DNA of 64,000 nucleotides from Ornithinimicrobium cavernae (GTDB lineage Bacteria > Actinomycetota > Actinomycetes > Actinomycetales > Dermatophilaceae): the NCBI RefSeq assembly GCF_003121625.1, contig NZ_QDDJ01000019.1, positions 1 through 64,000 on the forward strand, given 5' to 3'. The notes beneath the pieces were generated by a model that was not told the origin of the DNA, made no database searches, and saw nothing but the letters and a program-made list of their open reading frames with translations. The position numbers and the translations under genes were made by a program. Numbering within the stretch: the stretch's first letter is position 1; each line of letters opens with the position of its first letter. Below are positions 33,775-43,727 of the stretch, piece by piece.

Positions 33775-35274
33775 TCCCAGGACTTTGCACGCCTCGGCGT
33801 GCCCGCCCCGCTGTGCGACCACCTCGCGAGCAAGGGCATCACCACCCCCACCCCGATCCAGGCGGCGACGCTGCCCGACAGCCTCGCCGGCCGAGACGTG
33901 CTCGGCCGCGGCCGCACCGGCTCGGGCAAGAGCTACGCCTTCCTGCTGCCGATGGTCACCCGCCTGATGGGCTCCGGCCGGCGCCGCACCCCGAAGCGCC
34001 CCCGCGCGCTGATCCTGGCGCCGACCCGCGAGCTCGTGGGTCAGCTCGAGACCGCCCTGGCGCCGCTGGCCCAGATCGCCGGGCTGCGCACCATGACGAT
34101 CTTCGGTGGTGTCGGCCAGAACCCGCAGGTCCGCGCGCTCGCGGCCGGTGTCGACGTCGTCGTCGCCTGCCCCGGACGTCTCGAGGACCTGATGGGCCAG
34201 GGCCACATCTCACTCGACAACATCGAGATCACCATCCTCGACGAGGCCGACCACATGGCCGACCTGGGCTTCCTGCCCGGAGTCAAGCGCATCATGGACA
34301 AGACGCCCCGCGACGGCCAGCGGATGCTGTTCTCCGCCACGCTGGACGCCGGGGTCAACGTCATCGTCAAGCGCTTCCTGTCCAACCCGGTCACCCACGA
34401 GGCCGACTCGGAGCAGTCGCCGGTCGACGCGATGAGCCACCACGTGCTGCACGTGACGAACGACGCGCACCTCAAGGTGCTGCTCGACCTCACCGCCGCG
34501 CCGGGCCGCACCGTCGTCTTCACCCGCACCAAGCACCGCGCCAAGAAGCTGGCGCGCCAGCTGAACTCCTCGGGTGTCCCCGCGGTCGAGCTGCACGGCA
34601 ACCTCAGCCAGAACGCCCGGGTCCGCACGATGGACGCCTTCCACAGCGGCGCCGCCCAGACTCTCGTGGCGACCGACATCGCCGCCCGCGGCATCCACGT
34701 CGACGACGTGGCGCTCGTCATCCACGCCGACCCGCCGGTCGAGCACAAGGCCTACCTGCACCGCTCGGGCCGCACGGCGCGGGCCGGCAACTCCGGCACC
34801 GTTGTCACCCTGATGATGGACGACCAGGTCCGCGACGTGCGTGACCTGACCCGCAAGGCCGGCATCAAGCCGACGACCACCCGCGTCGACCCGAGCCACC
34901 CGCTGCTGCAGGAGCTGGCGCCGGGCGAGCGGGAGTATGCCGGGGCGTACGTCCCGCCGGTCCCTGCCGGCGGGCAGGACAACGGTGGCCAGCGCAACGG
35001 TGGCGGTCAGCGCTCCGGTGGCGGTCAGCGTGGAGGCGGCCGCCCCCAGGGCGGCGGTCGCGGGCGCTCCGGTGGCGCCGGCGCCGGCGGTCAGCGCTCC
35101 GGTGGTGGTCGGGGACAGGGCGGTCAGCGCTCCGCGTCCGGCACCGGCTCCGGTCGCTCCGGGGCGGGTCGCTCCGGCGGTCAGCGCTCCGGTTCGGCCG
35201 TGCGCTACTCGAGCAGCTCCGGCGGCAGCGCCGCGTCCTTCTCCGCCGGCTCCCGGGGTGGCCGCAGCCGCTGA
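33772..35274 (+). CDS. DEAD-box ATP-dependent RNA helicase with RGG-like C-terminal tail
   Basis: Cytoplasmic RNA helicase of 500 aa starting at GTG 33772. The Q-motif (TPTPIQAATLPDSLAGRDVLG), motif I RTGSGKS, PTRELV, DEADHMADLGF (motif II), SAT (III), ELHGNLSQNAR, TDIAARGIHVDDV (V) and HRSGRTARAG (VI) are complete and in order. Motif I ends in Ser rather than the usual Thr, which occurs in some members. Residues about 400-500 are Gly/Arg/Ser/Gln-rich (GGGQRSGGGQRGGGRPQGGG), an RNA-binding tail typical of RhlE/DeaD-like helicases. Likely roles are ribosome assembly and RNA turnover. A strong terminator follows at 35327. Confidence 0.95.
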   Translation: MSQDFARLGVPAPLCDHLASKGITTPTPIQAATLPDSLAGRDVLGRGRTGSGKSYAFLLPMVTRLMGSGRRRTPKRPRALILAPTRELVGQLETALAPLAQIAGLRTMTIFGGVGQNPQVRALAAGVDVVVACPGRLEDLMGQGHISLDNIEITILDEADHMADLGFLPGVKRIMDKTPRDGQRMLFSATLDAGVNVIVKRFLSNPVTHEADSEQSPVDAMSHHVLHVTNDAHLKVLLDLTAAPGRTVVFTRTKHRAKKLARQLNSSGVPAVELHGNLSQNARVRTMDAFHSGAAQTLVATDIAARGIHVDDVALVIHADPPVEHKAYLHRSGRTARAGNSGTVVTLMMDDQVRDVRDLTRKAGIKPTTTRVDPSHPLLQELAPGEREYAGAYVPPVPAGGQDNGGQRNGGGQRSGGGQRGGGRPQGGGRGRSGGAGAGGQRSGGGRGQGGQRSASGTGSGRSGAGRSGGQRSGSAVRYSSSSGGSAASFSAGSRGGRSR

Positions 35275-35326
35275 CCCACTCCCGCAACGGAACCCACCCG
35301 ACCCGGAACCCCCGGGGACGGACACG

Positions 35327-35366
35327 AGGCCCCTGACCTGCCGACATACGGCATGGTCAGGGGCCT
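35327..35366 (+). terminator. Terminator after the helicase gene
   Basis: AGGCCCCTGACC (35327-35338) pairs with GGTCAGGGGCCT (35355-35366). The stem continues inward as TGCCG/CGGCA with one bulged T and an ACATA loop. GCGTTGTTC follows. It lies 52 bp after the helicase stop. Confidence 0.88.
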
Positions 35367-35511
35367 GCGTTGTTCACGCGGAGTCAACTGTGGGGGTAGC
35401 CAAATGTCACCGACTCCGACTAGGTTCGCCGGAGGCGCGCGACCGCGGAGGCGGTCCACCGCGTCGCCCGTGAGCGCCGGTCCACGGCGTCCATCTAGAA
35501 GGAGCGAGTTC

Positions 35512-38238
35512 ATGACCCTTTCCCACCGCCGGTGGCGTCGCGGCCCTCTCGCCGCGCTCGCAGCCGCGTCGTTGGTGGCCAGTGGCGCAGCACTGTCCAC
35601 CACGGTCGCGCAGGCCGACCCCCAGGACACACCGTCCGAGACCCCTGATGCTGTTGTGGCAGAGCGGATCGAAGGCGCCGACCGCTACGCCACCGCGGCG
35701 GCGGTCGCGGCCGAGTACCCCGACGGCGCCGATGTCGTGTACGTCGCCTCGGGCGAGAAGTACGCCGACGCGCTGAGCGCCCGGCACCCCGCCGGCGCGG
35801 AGGCCGGCCCGGCCCCGCTGGGTGACAACCTGTGGACCGAGGGTCAGGACGGCGGCAACGCCGCTCCGGTCCTGCTGACGCAGCGCGACCACCTGCCGAG
35901 CGCCACCCGCGCCGCGCTGGAGGACCTCGCGCCGAGCACGATCATCGTGGTCGGTGGCGACGAGGTCGTCAGCGAGGCCATCGCCGAGGAGCTGGGCGAC
36001 TACGCCGAGGAGACCGAGCGGCTGGACGGTGCGGAGCGGTACGCCACCGCGGCCGCGATCGCCGAGCGCTGGCCGACCGGGACGCCGATCGTGTTCCTGG
36101 CGTCCGGTGAGAACTACCCCGACGCCCTGACCGGCGGTGCCGTCGCGACCCGCGCGAACGCCCCGATCCTGCTGGCCAAGGACGACCACCTGCCGAAGGC
36201 GACCCGCGCGGCGCTGGAGACCCTCCAGCCCTCGTCCGTGGTCATCCTCGGTCGGGAGGCCGCGATCGGCGCAGAGGTCGAGGCCGAGGTCGCCGAGCTC
36301 GTCGACGATACGCGTCGTGTCGGTGGCAAGGACCGCTACGAGACCGCCAAGCTGCTGGCCGACCGCTACGAGAAGGACGGCGAGCGCGCCTTCCTCGCCA
36401 CCGGCGTCCAGTTCCCCGACGCGCTGACCGGCTCCAGCCTGGCCGGCTTCGAGGCGGCACCGCTGGTGCTGTCGCGCGCCGGCGCCCTGCCCTCGGACAC
36501 CGCGGCCGCGCTGAAGGGCGCCTCGCCGCAGGGCGTCGCCATCTTCGGTGGCGAGGCCGCCGTTGCCCCCACCGTGGAGGCCCAGGTCAACGTGGGGCTG
36601 CCGGGCTGGGCCAACACCCTGAACGTGCAGATGCTCTCGTTCAACGACTACCACGGCCACCTCGAGGCCGAGGAGGGTCAGACCCTCACCGAGGAGCAGG
36701 ACCCCGAGCAGCACATCGTCGGTGGGGTCGAGTTCCTCTCGACCAAGCTCAACGAGCTGCGCGTCGGGTCCCAGGACGACCAGTCGCTCACCGTCGCCGC
36801 CGGCGACCTGATCGGTGGCTCGACCTTCCTCTCCGGCATGTTCCACGACGAGCCCTCGGTCGAGAGCCTCAACGTGCTCGGCCTGGACATCTCCTCGGTC
36901 GGCAACCACGAGTTCGACGAGGGGACCGAGGAGCTGCTGCGCATGCAGAACGGCGGCTGCCACCCGGTCGACGGCTGCTACTTCCCCGACGAGCCCTACG
37001 CCGGCGCGGACTACCAGTACCTCGCCGCCAACGTGGTCAAGAAGGACGGCAGCGGCACGCTGCTGCCGGGCACCGAGATCCGTGAGCTCGACGGCGTCAA
37101 GGTCGGCTTCATCGGCATGACCCTCGAGTCGACCCCCTCACTGGTCAGCCCGGCCGGTGTCGAGTCCGTGGACTTCAAGGACGAGGTCGAGACCGCCAAC
37201 GCCGAGGCTGCCAAGCTGCAGGACCAGGGCGTCGAGTCGATCGTCGTGCTCCTGCACGAGGGTGGCTACTCCACCACGACCTACGACGGCTGTGAGGGCA
37301 TCTCCGGCGCCATCGTGGACATCCACAACGGCCTGGACGCCTCCATCGACGCGGTCGTGACCGGCCACACCCACCAGCCCTACGTCTGCACCCTGGACGA
37401 CCCGGCTGGCAACCCGCGTCTGATGACCTCCGCCGCGCAGTACGGCGGCGTCGTCACCGCCTCCAACCTGCCGATCGACCGGACCACCGGTGACGTGATC
37501 CGTGAGGACCTCGTCGGTGCCAACCACCTCGTCCTGCGCGAGGTCGCCGACCCCGCCGAGACCGAGGTCCTGACCAAGTGGGGCGAGCTCGCCAACGAGA
37601 TGGCTGCCCAGGTCGTGGGCACGGTCTCCGAGGACATCACCGGAGACTCCGGCGGTGACCGCGGCATCGAGACCCCGATGGCCGACCTGGTCGCCGACGC
37701 GATCCTGTTCGGCACCTCCGCCCCGGAGGACGGCGGTGCGCAGATCTCCTTCATGAACGTCGGTGGCGTGCGCGCCAGCTTCGAGATGGCTCCGAAGTAT
37801 GACGAGGCCGTGGGTGAGATCACCTACGCCGAGGCCTACGACGTCGCACCGTTCGGCAACCTGCTGGTCACCGTCGACCTGACGGGCGCGCAGATCGACG
37901 CGGTGCTGGAGCAGCAGTACCAGCCGACCAACCCGGACCGCGGCAGCCGTCCGATGCTGGCGCTGGGCGTGTCCGAGGGCTTCAGCTACACCTGGGACGC
38001 CAGCAAGCCGGAGGGTGAGCGGGCCAGCAACATGACGCTTGACGGCGCTCCGCTGGAGCTGGACGCGACCTACCGCGTCTCGACGCTCAACTTTCTGCAG
38101 GAGGGTGGCGACAGCTTCACCGCCTTCACCGAGGGCACCAACCTCACGGGTGGCCCGGAGGACCTGGCCAACCTGGTCGAGTTCCTGGGCGCCCACCCGG
38201 GCCTGACCGCTCCGGAGGACCGCGTCGAGGGTCTGTGA
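35512..38238 (+). CDS. Cell-wall-anchored 5'-nucleotidase/2',3'-cyclic phosphodiesterase with three CWB2 repeats
   Basis: Exported 908-aa protein. A Sec signal (WRRGPLAALAAASLVASGAALS) is followed by three cell wall-binding repeat 2 (CWB2) domains at about residues 50-165, 175-265 and 270-365, each opening with a (GADRY/GAERY/GKDRY)AT/ET motif and containing YxDALT/S segments. The metallophosphoesterase domain starts at LSFNDYHGHLE (near 380) and includes AGDLIGG, VGNHEFDEG and TGHTHQPY. The 5'-nucleotidase C-terminal domain (GIETPMADLVADAIL, VGGVRASFE, FGNLLVTVDLTGAQI) completes the UshA-like fold. AAGGAG precedes ATG 35512. It would release phosphate or nucleosides at the cell surface. Terminators flank it, so it is monocistronic. 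Confidence 0.93.
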   Translation: MTLSHRRWRRGPLAALAAASLVASGAALSTTVAQADPQDTPSETPDAVVAERIEGADRYATAAAVAAEYPDGADVVYVASGEKYADALSARHPAGAEAGPAPLGDNLWTEGQDGGNAAPVLLTQRDHLPSATRAALEDLAPSTIIVVGGDEVVSEAIAEELGDYAEETERLDGAERYATAAAIAERWPTGTPIVFLASGENYPDALTGGAVATRANAPILLAKDDHLPKATRAALETLQPSSVVILGREAAIGAEVEAEVAELVDDTRRVGGKDRYETAKLLADRYEKDGERAFLATGVQFPDALTGSSLAGFEAAPLVLSRAGALPSDTAAALKGASPQGVAIFGGEAAVAPTVEAQVNVGLPGWANTLNVQMLSFNDYHGHLEAEEGQTLTEEQDPEQHIVGGVEFLSTKLNELRVGSQDDQSLTVAAGDLIGGSTFLSGMFHDEPSVESLNVLGLDISSVGNHEFDEGTEELLRMQNGGCHPVDGCYFPDEPYAGADYQYLAANVVKKDGSGTLLPGTEIRELDGVKVGFIGMTLESTPSLVSPAGVESVDFKDEVETANAEAAKLQDQGVESIVVLLHEGGYSTTTYDGCEGISGAIVDIHNGLDASIDAVVTGHTHQPYVCTLDDPAGNPRLMTSAAQYGGVVTASNLPIDRTTGDVIREDLVGANHLVLREVADPAETEVLTKWGELANEMAAQVVGTVSEDITGDSGGDRGIETPMADLVADAILFGTSAPEDGGAQISFMNVGGVRASFEMAPKYDEAVGEITYAEAYDVAPFGNLLVTVDLTGAQIDAVLEQQYQPTNPDRGSRPMLALGVSEGFSYTWDASKPEGERASNMTLDGAPLELDATYRVSTLNFLQEGGDSFTAFTEGTNLTGGPEDLANLVEFLGAHPGLTAPEDRVEGL

Positions 38239-38280
38239 GCACCACGTGAGCTGACCACGGTCAGCGCACGCTGAACGGCT

Positions 38281-38312
38281 GTTGGGGCCGCACCGTCTGG
38301 TGCGGCCCCAAC
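38281..38312 (+). terminator. Terminator after the 5'-nucleotidase gene
   Basis: A perfect 14-bp stem GTTGGGGCCGCACC (38281-38294) against 38299-38312 with loop GTCT, 42 bp after the stop and before the convergent dipeptidase stop at 38356. It could work in both directions. Confidence 0.88.
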
Positions 38313-38355
38313 GGTGTCCCGCGGACGTGCACCACCCGGCGGGGTGCGGTGCTCG

Positions 38356-39522
38356 TCAGCCCGCGAAGCGCACCAGGCTCGGCCCGCGCTGGGTCTGCAG
38401 GTCGCGCGCCACCGCCTCGGCGTCGCGCAGCGTGCGCAGCACGTTGCCACCGGCGAGCTTGACCAGGTCCTCGTCGGACCAGCCGCGCTCGGCGAGGGCA
38501 GCGAGGAGCCGGGGATAGCCCGACACGTCCTCCAGCCCGATCGGCAGGCTGGCCACGCCGTCGTAGTCACCGCCGAGACCGATGTGGTCCACCCCCGCGA
38601 CCTCGCGCAGGTGCTCGACATGGGTGACCACCTGCTCGAGGGTCGCCCGGGGTCGGGGGTGCGTGGCGGCATACTGCTCCACCCAGGGCTCGAAGGCGAC
38701 CAGGTCGGTCGCGGCGACCCCCTCCAGCGCCGCGGCGGCGGCCGCCTCGACCCGCCACTCCCAGACGTCGGGCGAGACGAACTGCGGCGCGAAGACCGCC
38801 ATGCAGGTCCCGCCCCCGGCGGCCAGGGTCTCCAGCACGTCGTCCGGGACGTTGCGCGGGGACGGGCAGATGGCGCGGGCCGAGCTGTGCGAGAAGATCA
38901 CCGGCGCCTCGGACACGGCGAGGGCGTCGCGCATCGTGTCGGCCGAGACGTGGGAGAGGTCGACGAGCATCCCCAGGCGGTTCATCTCGCGGACCACCTC
39001 CCGACCGAAGTCGGACAGCCCGCCGAGCACCGGCTCGTCCGTGGCCGAGTCGGCCCACGGCACGTTGTCGTTGTGCGTGAGGGTCAGATAGCGCACGCCG
39101 AGACGGTGCAGCATCCGCAGTGCGCCCAGGGAGCAGCCGATCGAGTGCCCGCCCTCCGCGCCCATCAGCGAGGCGATCCTCCCGGAGGCGAAGACCGCGT
39201 CCACCTCGTCGGCCGCCGTGGCCAGGCCGAGCCGGTCGCCGTAGCGGTCGACCATCGCGTGCACCGCATCGACCTGCTCCAGGGTCTGGACCACCGCCTG
39301 GTCTGCGGGCAGGTCGGAGGGGACGAACACCGACCAGAACTGCGCCCCGACCCCGCCGGCGTCGAGGCGCGGGAGGTCCGTGTGGTTGGGCGTCGGGCCG
39401 GCGATGTCCAGGGCGTCCCAGTCGTAGCCGACGAGCGCACGTGCCCGCCACGGCAGGTCGTTGTGGCCGTCGACGAGCGGGTGCTGGCGGAGCAGGTCAC
39501 GAAGACGTTCCGGGGAGTTCAC
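38356..39522 (-). CDS. M19-family membrane (renal-type) dipeptidase
   Basis: Zinc dipeptidase of 388 aa from GTG 39522 ([11 protein letters not shown]); the frame extends to 39657 without conserved sequence and into the divergent promoter. VDGHNDLPW holds the HxD metal ligands. [11 protein letters not shown] has the bridging Glu, [11 protein letters not shown] and FSHSSARAI the His ligands, and [10 protein letters not shown] the Asp ligand of the M19 family. [17 protein letters not shown] is the typical C-terminal end. Bacterial members cleave dipeptides, including D-amino-acid peptides from cell walls. Divergent from the VOC gene. Confidence 0.93.
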   Translation of the reverse strand: MNSPERLRDLLRQHPLVDGHNDLPWRARALVGYDWDALDIAGPTPNHTDLPRLDAGGVGAQFWSVFVPSDLPADQAVVQTLEQVDAVHAMVDRYGDRLGLATAADEVDAVFASGRIASLMGAEGGHSIGCSLGALRMLHRLGVRYLTLTHNDNVPWADSATDEPVLGGLSDFGREVVREMNRLGMLVDLSHVSADTMRDALAVSEAPVIFSHSSARAICPSPRNVPDDVLETLAAGGGTCMAVFAPQFVSPDVWEWRVEAAAAAALEGVAATDLVAFEPWVEQYAATHPRPRATLEQVVTHVEHLREVAGVDHIGLGGDYDGVASLPIGLEDVSGYPRLLAALAERGWSDEDLVKLAGGNVLRTLRDAEAVARDLQTQRGPSLVRFAG

Positions 39523-39655
39523 CCGATGAGTGTTCCACTGTCGGCACCCGGTCCTAGTGTGGGAGCCCTCGGAGCCGGTGGGGTCCACCTGCCGGCACAC
39601 CTCCGCACCGGTCGTCGCTCGCAGTCCCGGCCGGCGCCACCACGAAGGAGTGCGC

Positions 39656-40441
39656 ATGGCGATTCACAAGGACAGCTGGCCCGCCGGGACCCCCGTGTGG
39701 GTGGACCTGTCCGTCTCCGACCCGCAGGCCTCCCGGGAGTTCTACGCCGACGTCCTCGGTTGGGAGTTCACCGCGTCGGGTGAGGACTTCGGTGGCTACT
39801 TCATGGCGCTGGTCGAGGGTGAGCCGGCGGCCGGCCTGGCACCGCCCATGGAGGGCATGGACCAGGGGCCGCACGTCTGGACCACCTACCTGGGCAGCCA
39901 CGACATCGAGGCCGCCACCGAGGCGGTCACCGGCGCCGGGGGCAGCGTCGTGCTGCCGCCGATGCAGCTGGAGACCCTGGGCTCGATGGGGCTGTACACC
40001 GACCCGACCGGCGCGGTGTTCGGGGTCTGGCAGTACGGCGACCACACCGGCTTCAACGTCTACGACTCCCCGGGGTCGGTCTCCTGGTGCGAGGCGATGG
40101 TCGGCGAGTTCGAGACGGGCAAGGAGTTCTATGCCCGCGCCTTCGACTTCAGCTACGAGGACATGTCCGGCGACGGCTTCAGCTACGCGATGTTCAGCGT
40201 GCCCGGCGGCGAGCGCCCCGCCGGTGGCATCGGTCTGGTCGACGGGGAGCAGCCGCCCTACTGGGCGGTGACCTTCAACGTCCCCGACACCGACGCCGCC
40301 ATCGAGCGCGCCACGGCGCGCGGGTCGCGGGTGCTGATGGAGCCCTACGACTTCGAGTTCGGCCGGGTCGCCGTGATCAGTGGTCCTGACGGGGAGCCGT
40401 TCGGCGTGATCCAGCCTCCCGCGGAGGCGCCGGCAGGGTGA
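39656..40441 (+). CDS. VOC-family protein with two glyoxalase-like domains
   Basis: A 261-aa protein with tandem vicinal-oxygen-chelate domains. Domain 1 starts at [28 protein letters not shown] and ends with [13 protein letters not shown]. Domain 2 starts at [26 protein letters not shown] and ends with [15 protein letters not shown]. The metal-site residues are only partly kept, as in the many VOC proteins of unknown substrate. Such duplicated VOC proteins occur in Streptomyces as 27-kDa antigen-like or hydroxylase-associated proteins. GAAGGAG precedes ATG 39656. The ligase gene follows closely. Confidence 0.87.
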   Translation: MAIHKDSWPAGTPVWVDLSVSDPQASREFYADVLGWEFTASGEDFGGYFMALVEGEPAAGLAPPMEGMDQGPHVWTTYLGSHDIEAATEAVTGAGGSVVLPPMQLETLGSMGLYTDPTGAVFGVWQYGDHTGFNVYDSPGSVSWCEAMVGEFETGKEFYARAFDFSYEDMSGDGFSYAMFSVPGGERPAGGIGLVDGEQPPYWAVTFNVPDTDAAIERATARGSRVLMEPYDFEFGRVAVISGPDGEPFGVIQPPAEAPAG

Positions 40442-40470
40442 GCGTCGGTGCTCGGGTGGATGCTGGGCGT

Positions 40471-41988
40471 ATGCAGCTCGCCCGGGTGATCGAGACATCG
40501 GCAGCGGTCGCTGGGACCAGGTCCCGGACGGCGAAGGTGGCGGCCCTCGCGCAGACGTTGCGCGAGGCGGATGGTGCCGAGGTCGGTGTCGTTGCCGACT
40601 ACCTCGCCGGCCGTCTGCCACAGCGGACCGTGGGTGTCGGCTGGCGTGGGCTCCGGTCACTGCCGGAGCCTGCCGGTCAGTCGACGCTGACGGTGAGCGA
40701 GGTCGATGCTGCGCTGTCCGCGCTCTCGGCACTGGCCGGCGTCGGGTCGGGCGTCAGCCGTGGCGCGGCGGTCGCGGACCTGTTCGGTCGGGCGACCGCC
40801 GCCGAGCAGCAGTGGCTCGTCGGACTGATCACCGGTGAGCTGCGGCAGGGTGCCGGGGACGGTGTGCTGCTCAAGGCCGTCGCCGAGGCGGCACAGGTCC
40901 CCGAGTCGGACGTCCGTCGCGCCGTGATGCTCGCCGGCTTCGCCGGTCCCGTGGCGGCGGCTGCCCTCGGCGCGGGCGGTGGCGAGGCGGCGGTGCAGGC
41001 GCTCGCGGCGATCCGGCTGGAGGTCGGACGTCCCCTCCGGCCGATGCTGGCCGGCTCGGCTGCCGAGGTCGCCGAGGTGGTGGACGGTGAGCGACCCGTG
41101 GCGGTCGAGACCAAGGTGGACGGCATCCGGCTGCAGGCCCATCTGCTCGAGGGCACGGTGCGCCTGTTCACCCGCACCCTCGAGGAGGTCACCGACCGGA
41201 TGCCCGAGGTCGTCGAGGCCATTGCCGCGCTCCCCGCCGAGCGGGCGGTGCTCGACGGTGAGGTGATCGCGCTCGCTGCCGACGGCAGGCCCGAGCCGTT
41301 CCAGGTGACGGGAGCGCGGACCGCGAGCACGGCCGACCCGGCCGCGCTGCGTGCAGGGGTGCCCCTGACGACGTTCCTGTTCGACCTGTTGCACGTGGAC
41401 GGTCGCGACCTGGTGGACGAGCCGGCGCACCAGAGGTGGGCGGCCCTGGAGGCCCTCGCGCCGGCCCTGCTGGTGCCGCGGACGCTGACGGCCGACCCGG
41501 GGGTGGCCCAGGAGTTCTTCTCCGCGCAGGTCGCGGCCGGCCACGAGGGTGTGGTGGTCAAGAGCCCGGAGGTGCCCTACGCCGCGGGCCGGCGGGGCGC
41601 CGGCTGGGTCAAGGTGAAGCCGAGGCACACCCTCGACCTGGTGGTGCTGGCGGTCGAGTGGGGCAGCGGTCGGCGCCGGGGATGGCTGTCCAACATCCAT
41701 CTGGGGGCGCGTGACCCGCAGACCGGTGACCTGGTGATGCTCGGCAAGACCTTCAAGGGCATGACCGACGAGATGCTGGCCTGGCAGACCCAGCGGTTCC
41801 TGGAGCTGGAGACGCACCGCGAGGGCCACGTGGTCCATGTGCGACCGGAGCAGGTCGTCGAGGTCGCCTACGACGGCGTGCAACGCTCACCCCGTTACCC
41901 CGGCGGCGTCGCGCTCCGCTTCGCCCGCGTGCTGCGCTACCGCGACGACAAACCGGTCTCCGAGATCGACGCCGTGCCGACCGCCTGA
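40471..41988 (+). CDS. ligB: ATP-dependent DNA ligase (LigB type)
   Basis: A 505-aa ligase from ATG 40471 (MQLARVIETSAAV), matching mycobacterial LigB length (about 507). The N-terminal helical DNA-binding domain is followed by the nucleotidyltransferase core with motif I ETKVDGIRLQ (catalytic Lys215). FTRTLEEVTDRMPEV (motif III region), LDGEVIAL, HEGVVVKSP (motif IV) and GWVKVKPRHTLDLVVLAVEWGSGRRRGWLSNIHLG (motif V and OB fold) follow. Actinobacteria use NAD-dependent LigA for replication, so this is an auxiliary repair ligase. The open frame begins at 40438, but the extra 11 residues overlap the VOC gene end. Confidence 0.94.
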   Translation: MQLARVIETSAAVAGTRSRTAKVAALAQTLREADGAEVGVVADYLAGRLPQRTVGVGWRGLRSLPEPAGQSTLTVSEVDAALSALSALAGVGSGVSRGAAVADLFGRATAAEQQWLVGLITGELRQGAGDGVLLKAVAEAAQVPESDVRRAVMLAGFAGPVAAAALGAGGGEAAVQALAAIRLEVGRPLRPMLAGSAAEVAEVVDGERPVAVETKVDGIRLQAHLLEGTVRLFTRTLEEVTDRMPEVVEAIAALPAERAVLDGEVIALAADGRPEPFQVTGARTASTADPAALRAGVPLTTFLFDLLHVDGRDLVDEPAHQRWAALEALAPALLVPRTLTADPGVAQEFFSAQVAAGHEGVVVKSPEVPYAAGRRGAGWVKVKPRHTLDLVVLAVEWGSGRRRGWLSNIHLGARDPQTGDLVMLGKTFKGMTDEMLAWQTQRFLELETHREGHVVHVRPEQVVEVAYDGVQRSPRYPGGVALRFARVLRYRDDKPVSEIDAVPTA

Positions 41989-42001
41989 GGGTGTCGGCTG
42001 C

Positions 42002-42829
42002 TCAGACGTCGTCCGGCGTGACGGGCATGGCCCGCTTGTGGGCGGTGCGGGCGTGCCAACCCTCGATGACCTCCCGGTCGGTGTCGGAGACCTGTTGGCC
42101 CTCCAGGTAGTCGTCGATCGCGTCGTAGCTGACGCCCAGCGCTGCCTCGTCCGGGTTGAGCGGCTTGCCGTCCTCGAGGTCGGCCGTGGGGACCTTGGTC
42201 ACCAGGTGCTCCGGTGCGCCGAGGTGCGCCGCGACCGCGCGCACCCGGCGCTTGGTGAGGCCGGCCAACGGGGTCAGGTCACAGGCGCCGTCGCCGTACT
42301 TCGTGTAGAAGCCGACGACGGCCTCGGCGGCCTGGTCGGTGCCCAGGACGAGCATCGACCGGGCCCCGGCAGCGAGGTACTGCGCCACCATCCGCTGCCG
42401 GGCCTTCACGTTGCCCTTGACGAAGTCGGCGTGCCCGATGCCGGTGAAGTCGATGCCCGCCTCGTCCACCTCGGCGAACATCGCGTCCGTCGAGTCCTTG
42501 ATGTTGACCGTGACGGTCTCGTCGGCCGCGATGAAGGCGACCGCTGCCGCGGCGTCGGTCTCGTCGGCCTGCGTGCCGTAGGGCAGCCGCATGGCCAGGA
42601 AGGTGGCCTCACCCCCGGCCTCGCGCACCCGCTCACAGGCGAGCTGGGCGAGCCGACCACACGTCGTGGAGTCCACCCCACCGCTGATGCCGAGGACATA
42701 ACCCTTGGTCCCGCTGTCCCGGAGGTAGTCGGCGAGGAACTGGATCCGGCGCTCCGCCTCCTGCGCCGCGTCGAACTCCGCCCGGACGCCGAGCTCGGCG
42801 ATGATCTCCTGCTGCCTGCTGGTGCTCAT
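42002..42829 (-). CDS. nadE: NH3-dependent NAD+ synthetase
   Basis: Final enzyme of NAD+ biosynthesis, amidating nicotinic acid adenine dinucleotide with ammonia (EC 6.3.1.5). The 275-aa length equals the ammonia-dependent form without the glutaminase domain found in mycobacterial Nad[17 protein letters not shown] is the PP-loop (SGGVDST), [10 protein letters not shown] and [12 protein letters not shown] are substrate segments, and [35 protein letters not shown] is the family signature. It converges on ligB with a 13-bp gap. It must obtain ammonia from a separate glutaminase or free NH4+. Confidence 0.95.
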   Translation of the reverse strand: MSTSRQQEIIAELGVRAEFDAAQEAERRIQFLADYLRDSGTKGYVLGISGGVDSTTCGRLAQLACERVREAGGEATFLAMRLPYGTQADETDAAAAVAFIAADETVTVNIKDSTDAMFAEVDEAGIDFTGIGHADFVKGNVKARQRMVAQYLAAGARSMLVLGTDQAAEAVVGFYTKYGDGACDLTPLAGLTKRRVRAVAAHLGAPEHLVTKVPTADLEDGKPLNPDEAALGVSYDAIDDYLEGQQVSDTDREVIEGWHARTAHKRAMPVTPDDV

Positions 42830-42941
42830 GCCCCGAATCTACCTGCGGCCCCGCGCCTCCGCGGGTGTGACGGGTAGCCCGCCCTCCCGTGGAGCCCTCG
42901 CTGCGGGAACGAGGAGCTGGGCGGCACTGCGTGCAGTGCGG

Positions 42942-43574
42942 TCACACGAGCAGGGCGACTCCGGCAAGCCCCAGGTAGACGACGCCCGTCACGATCGCGG
43001 TGCGCCGCCGGGAGGCGGCTGAGGCGGTGAACCGGCCCGCCAGCCCGCCTGCCGCGAGCGCGTAGGCGCTGTCGTTGACCACTGCCAACCCGAGGTAGCA
43101 GGCGCCCAGCACGAGGACCTGCCCGGCGACCGGGCCGCGGTCGGGGTCGACGAACTGGGGCAGGACCGCGAGGAAGAACAGGGCCGTGCCCGGGTTGAGC
43201 AGGTCGATCAGGAGGCCGTCCCGGAAGAGCTGGAAGGTGGACGGGCGGCTGCTGACGGTGCCCGCAGCGGTCTGGCCCGCCGCTCCCCGCGCGGTCCGGA
43301 AGCGGTCGAGGGCCAGGCACAGCAGGTAGGCGGCACCCGCCCACTGCAGGAGACGAAACCCGGTGGGCCAGGCGGCGAGCAGGGTGGCCAGTCCGGCGAC
43401 GGTCGCGACCAGGTGCAGCAGGGAGCCGGCCTCGAGGCCGGCCACGGACACCAGACCAGCCCTGCGGCCGAACTCGACCCCGCGGGCCGTGATGTAGACG
43501 ACCGACGGTCCTGGGACCGCCACCAGGACGGCGGCAGCAAGGGTGAAGGTCACGAGGGTGGTGGTGCTCGGCAT
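42942..43574 (-). CDS. LysE/RhtB-family amino-acid exporter
   Basis: A 210-aa membrane protein with six hydrophobic segments. LVAVPGPSVVYITARGVEFGRRAGLVSVAGLEAGSLLHL is the LysE N-terminal signature (PGP, then G-x4-G-x-AG), and LIDLLNPGTALFFLAVLPQFV is the second conserved region. ATG 43574 follows the family; the frame extending to 45944 is antisense to the AfsR-like gene. The substrate is probably an amino acid such as homoserine, threonine or lysine. It is divergent from the AfsR-like regulator with a 153-bp gap. Confidence 0.91.
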   Translation of the reverse strand: MPSTTTLVTFTLAAAVLVAVPGPSVVYITARGVEFGRRAGLVSVAGLEAGSLLHLVATVAGLATLLAAWPTGFRLLQWAGAAYLLCLALDRFRTARGAAGQTAAGTVSSRPSTFQLFRDGLLIDLLNPGTALFFLAVLPQFVDPDRGPVAGQVLVLGACYLGLAVVNDSAYALAAGGLAGRFTASAASRRRTAIVTGVVYLGLAGVALLV

Positions 43575-43727
43575 GGGCTCCCCCCGGAGACGGTGCGGCT
43601 GGTGTGCTGACGGCGCGGACGCTAGGACGGGGCACTGCCCGATCGCTGTTAAACCACTGTCAGGGGGGCGTTCGGGCCTGGCATGCTCGGTGACCTGGGA
43701 CGATCGGACGACGGACCGAGGGGTGTC

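Noticed and set aside
39523-39657. N-terminal extension of the M19 dipeptidase
   Set aside because: The extra residues are unconserved in appearance and would cover the whole promoter region of the divergent VOC gene.
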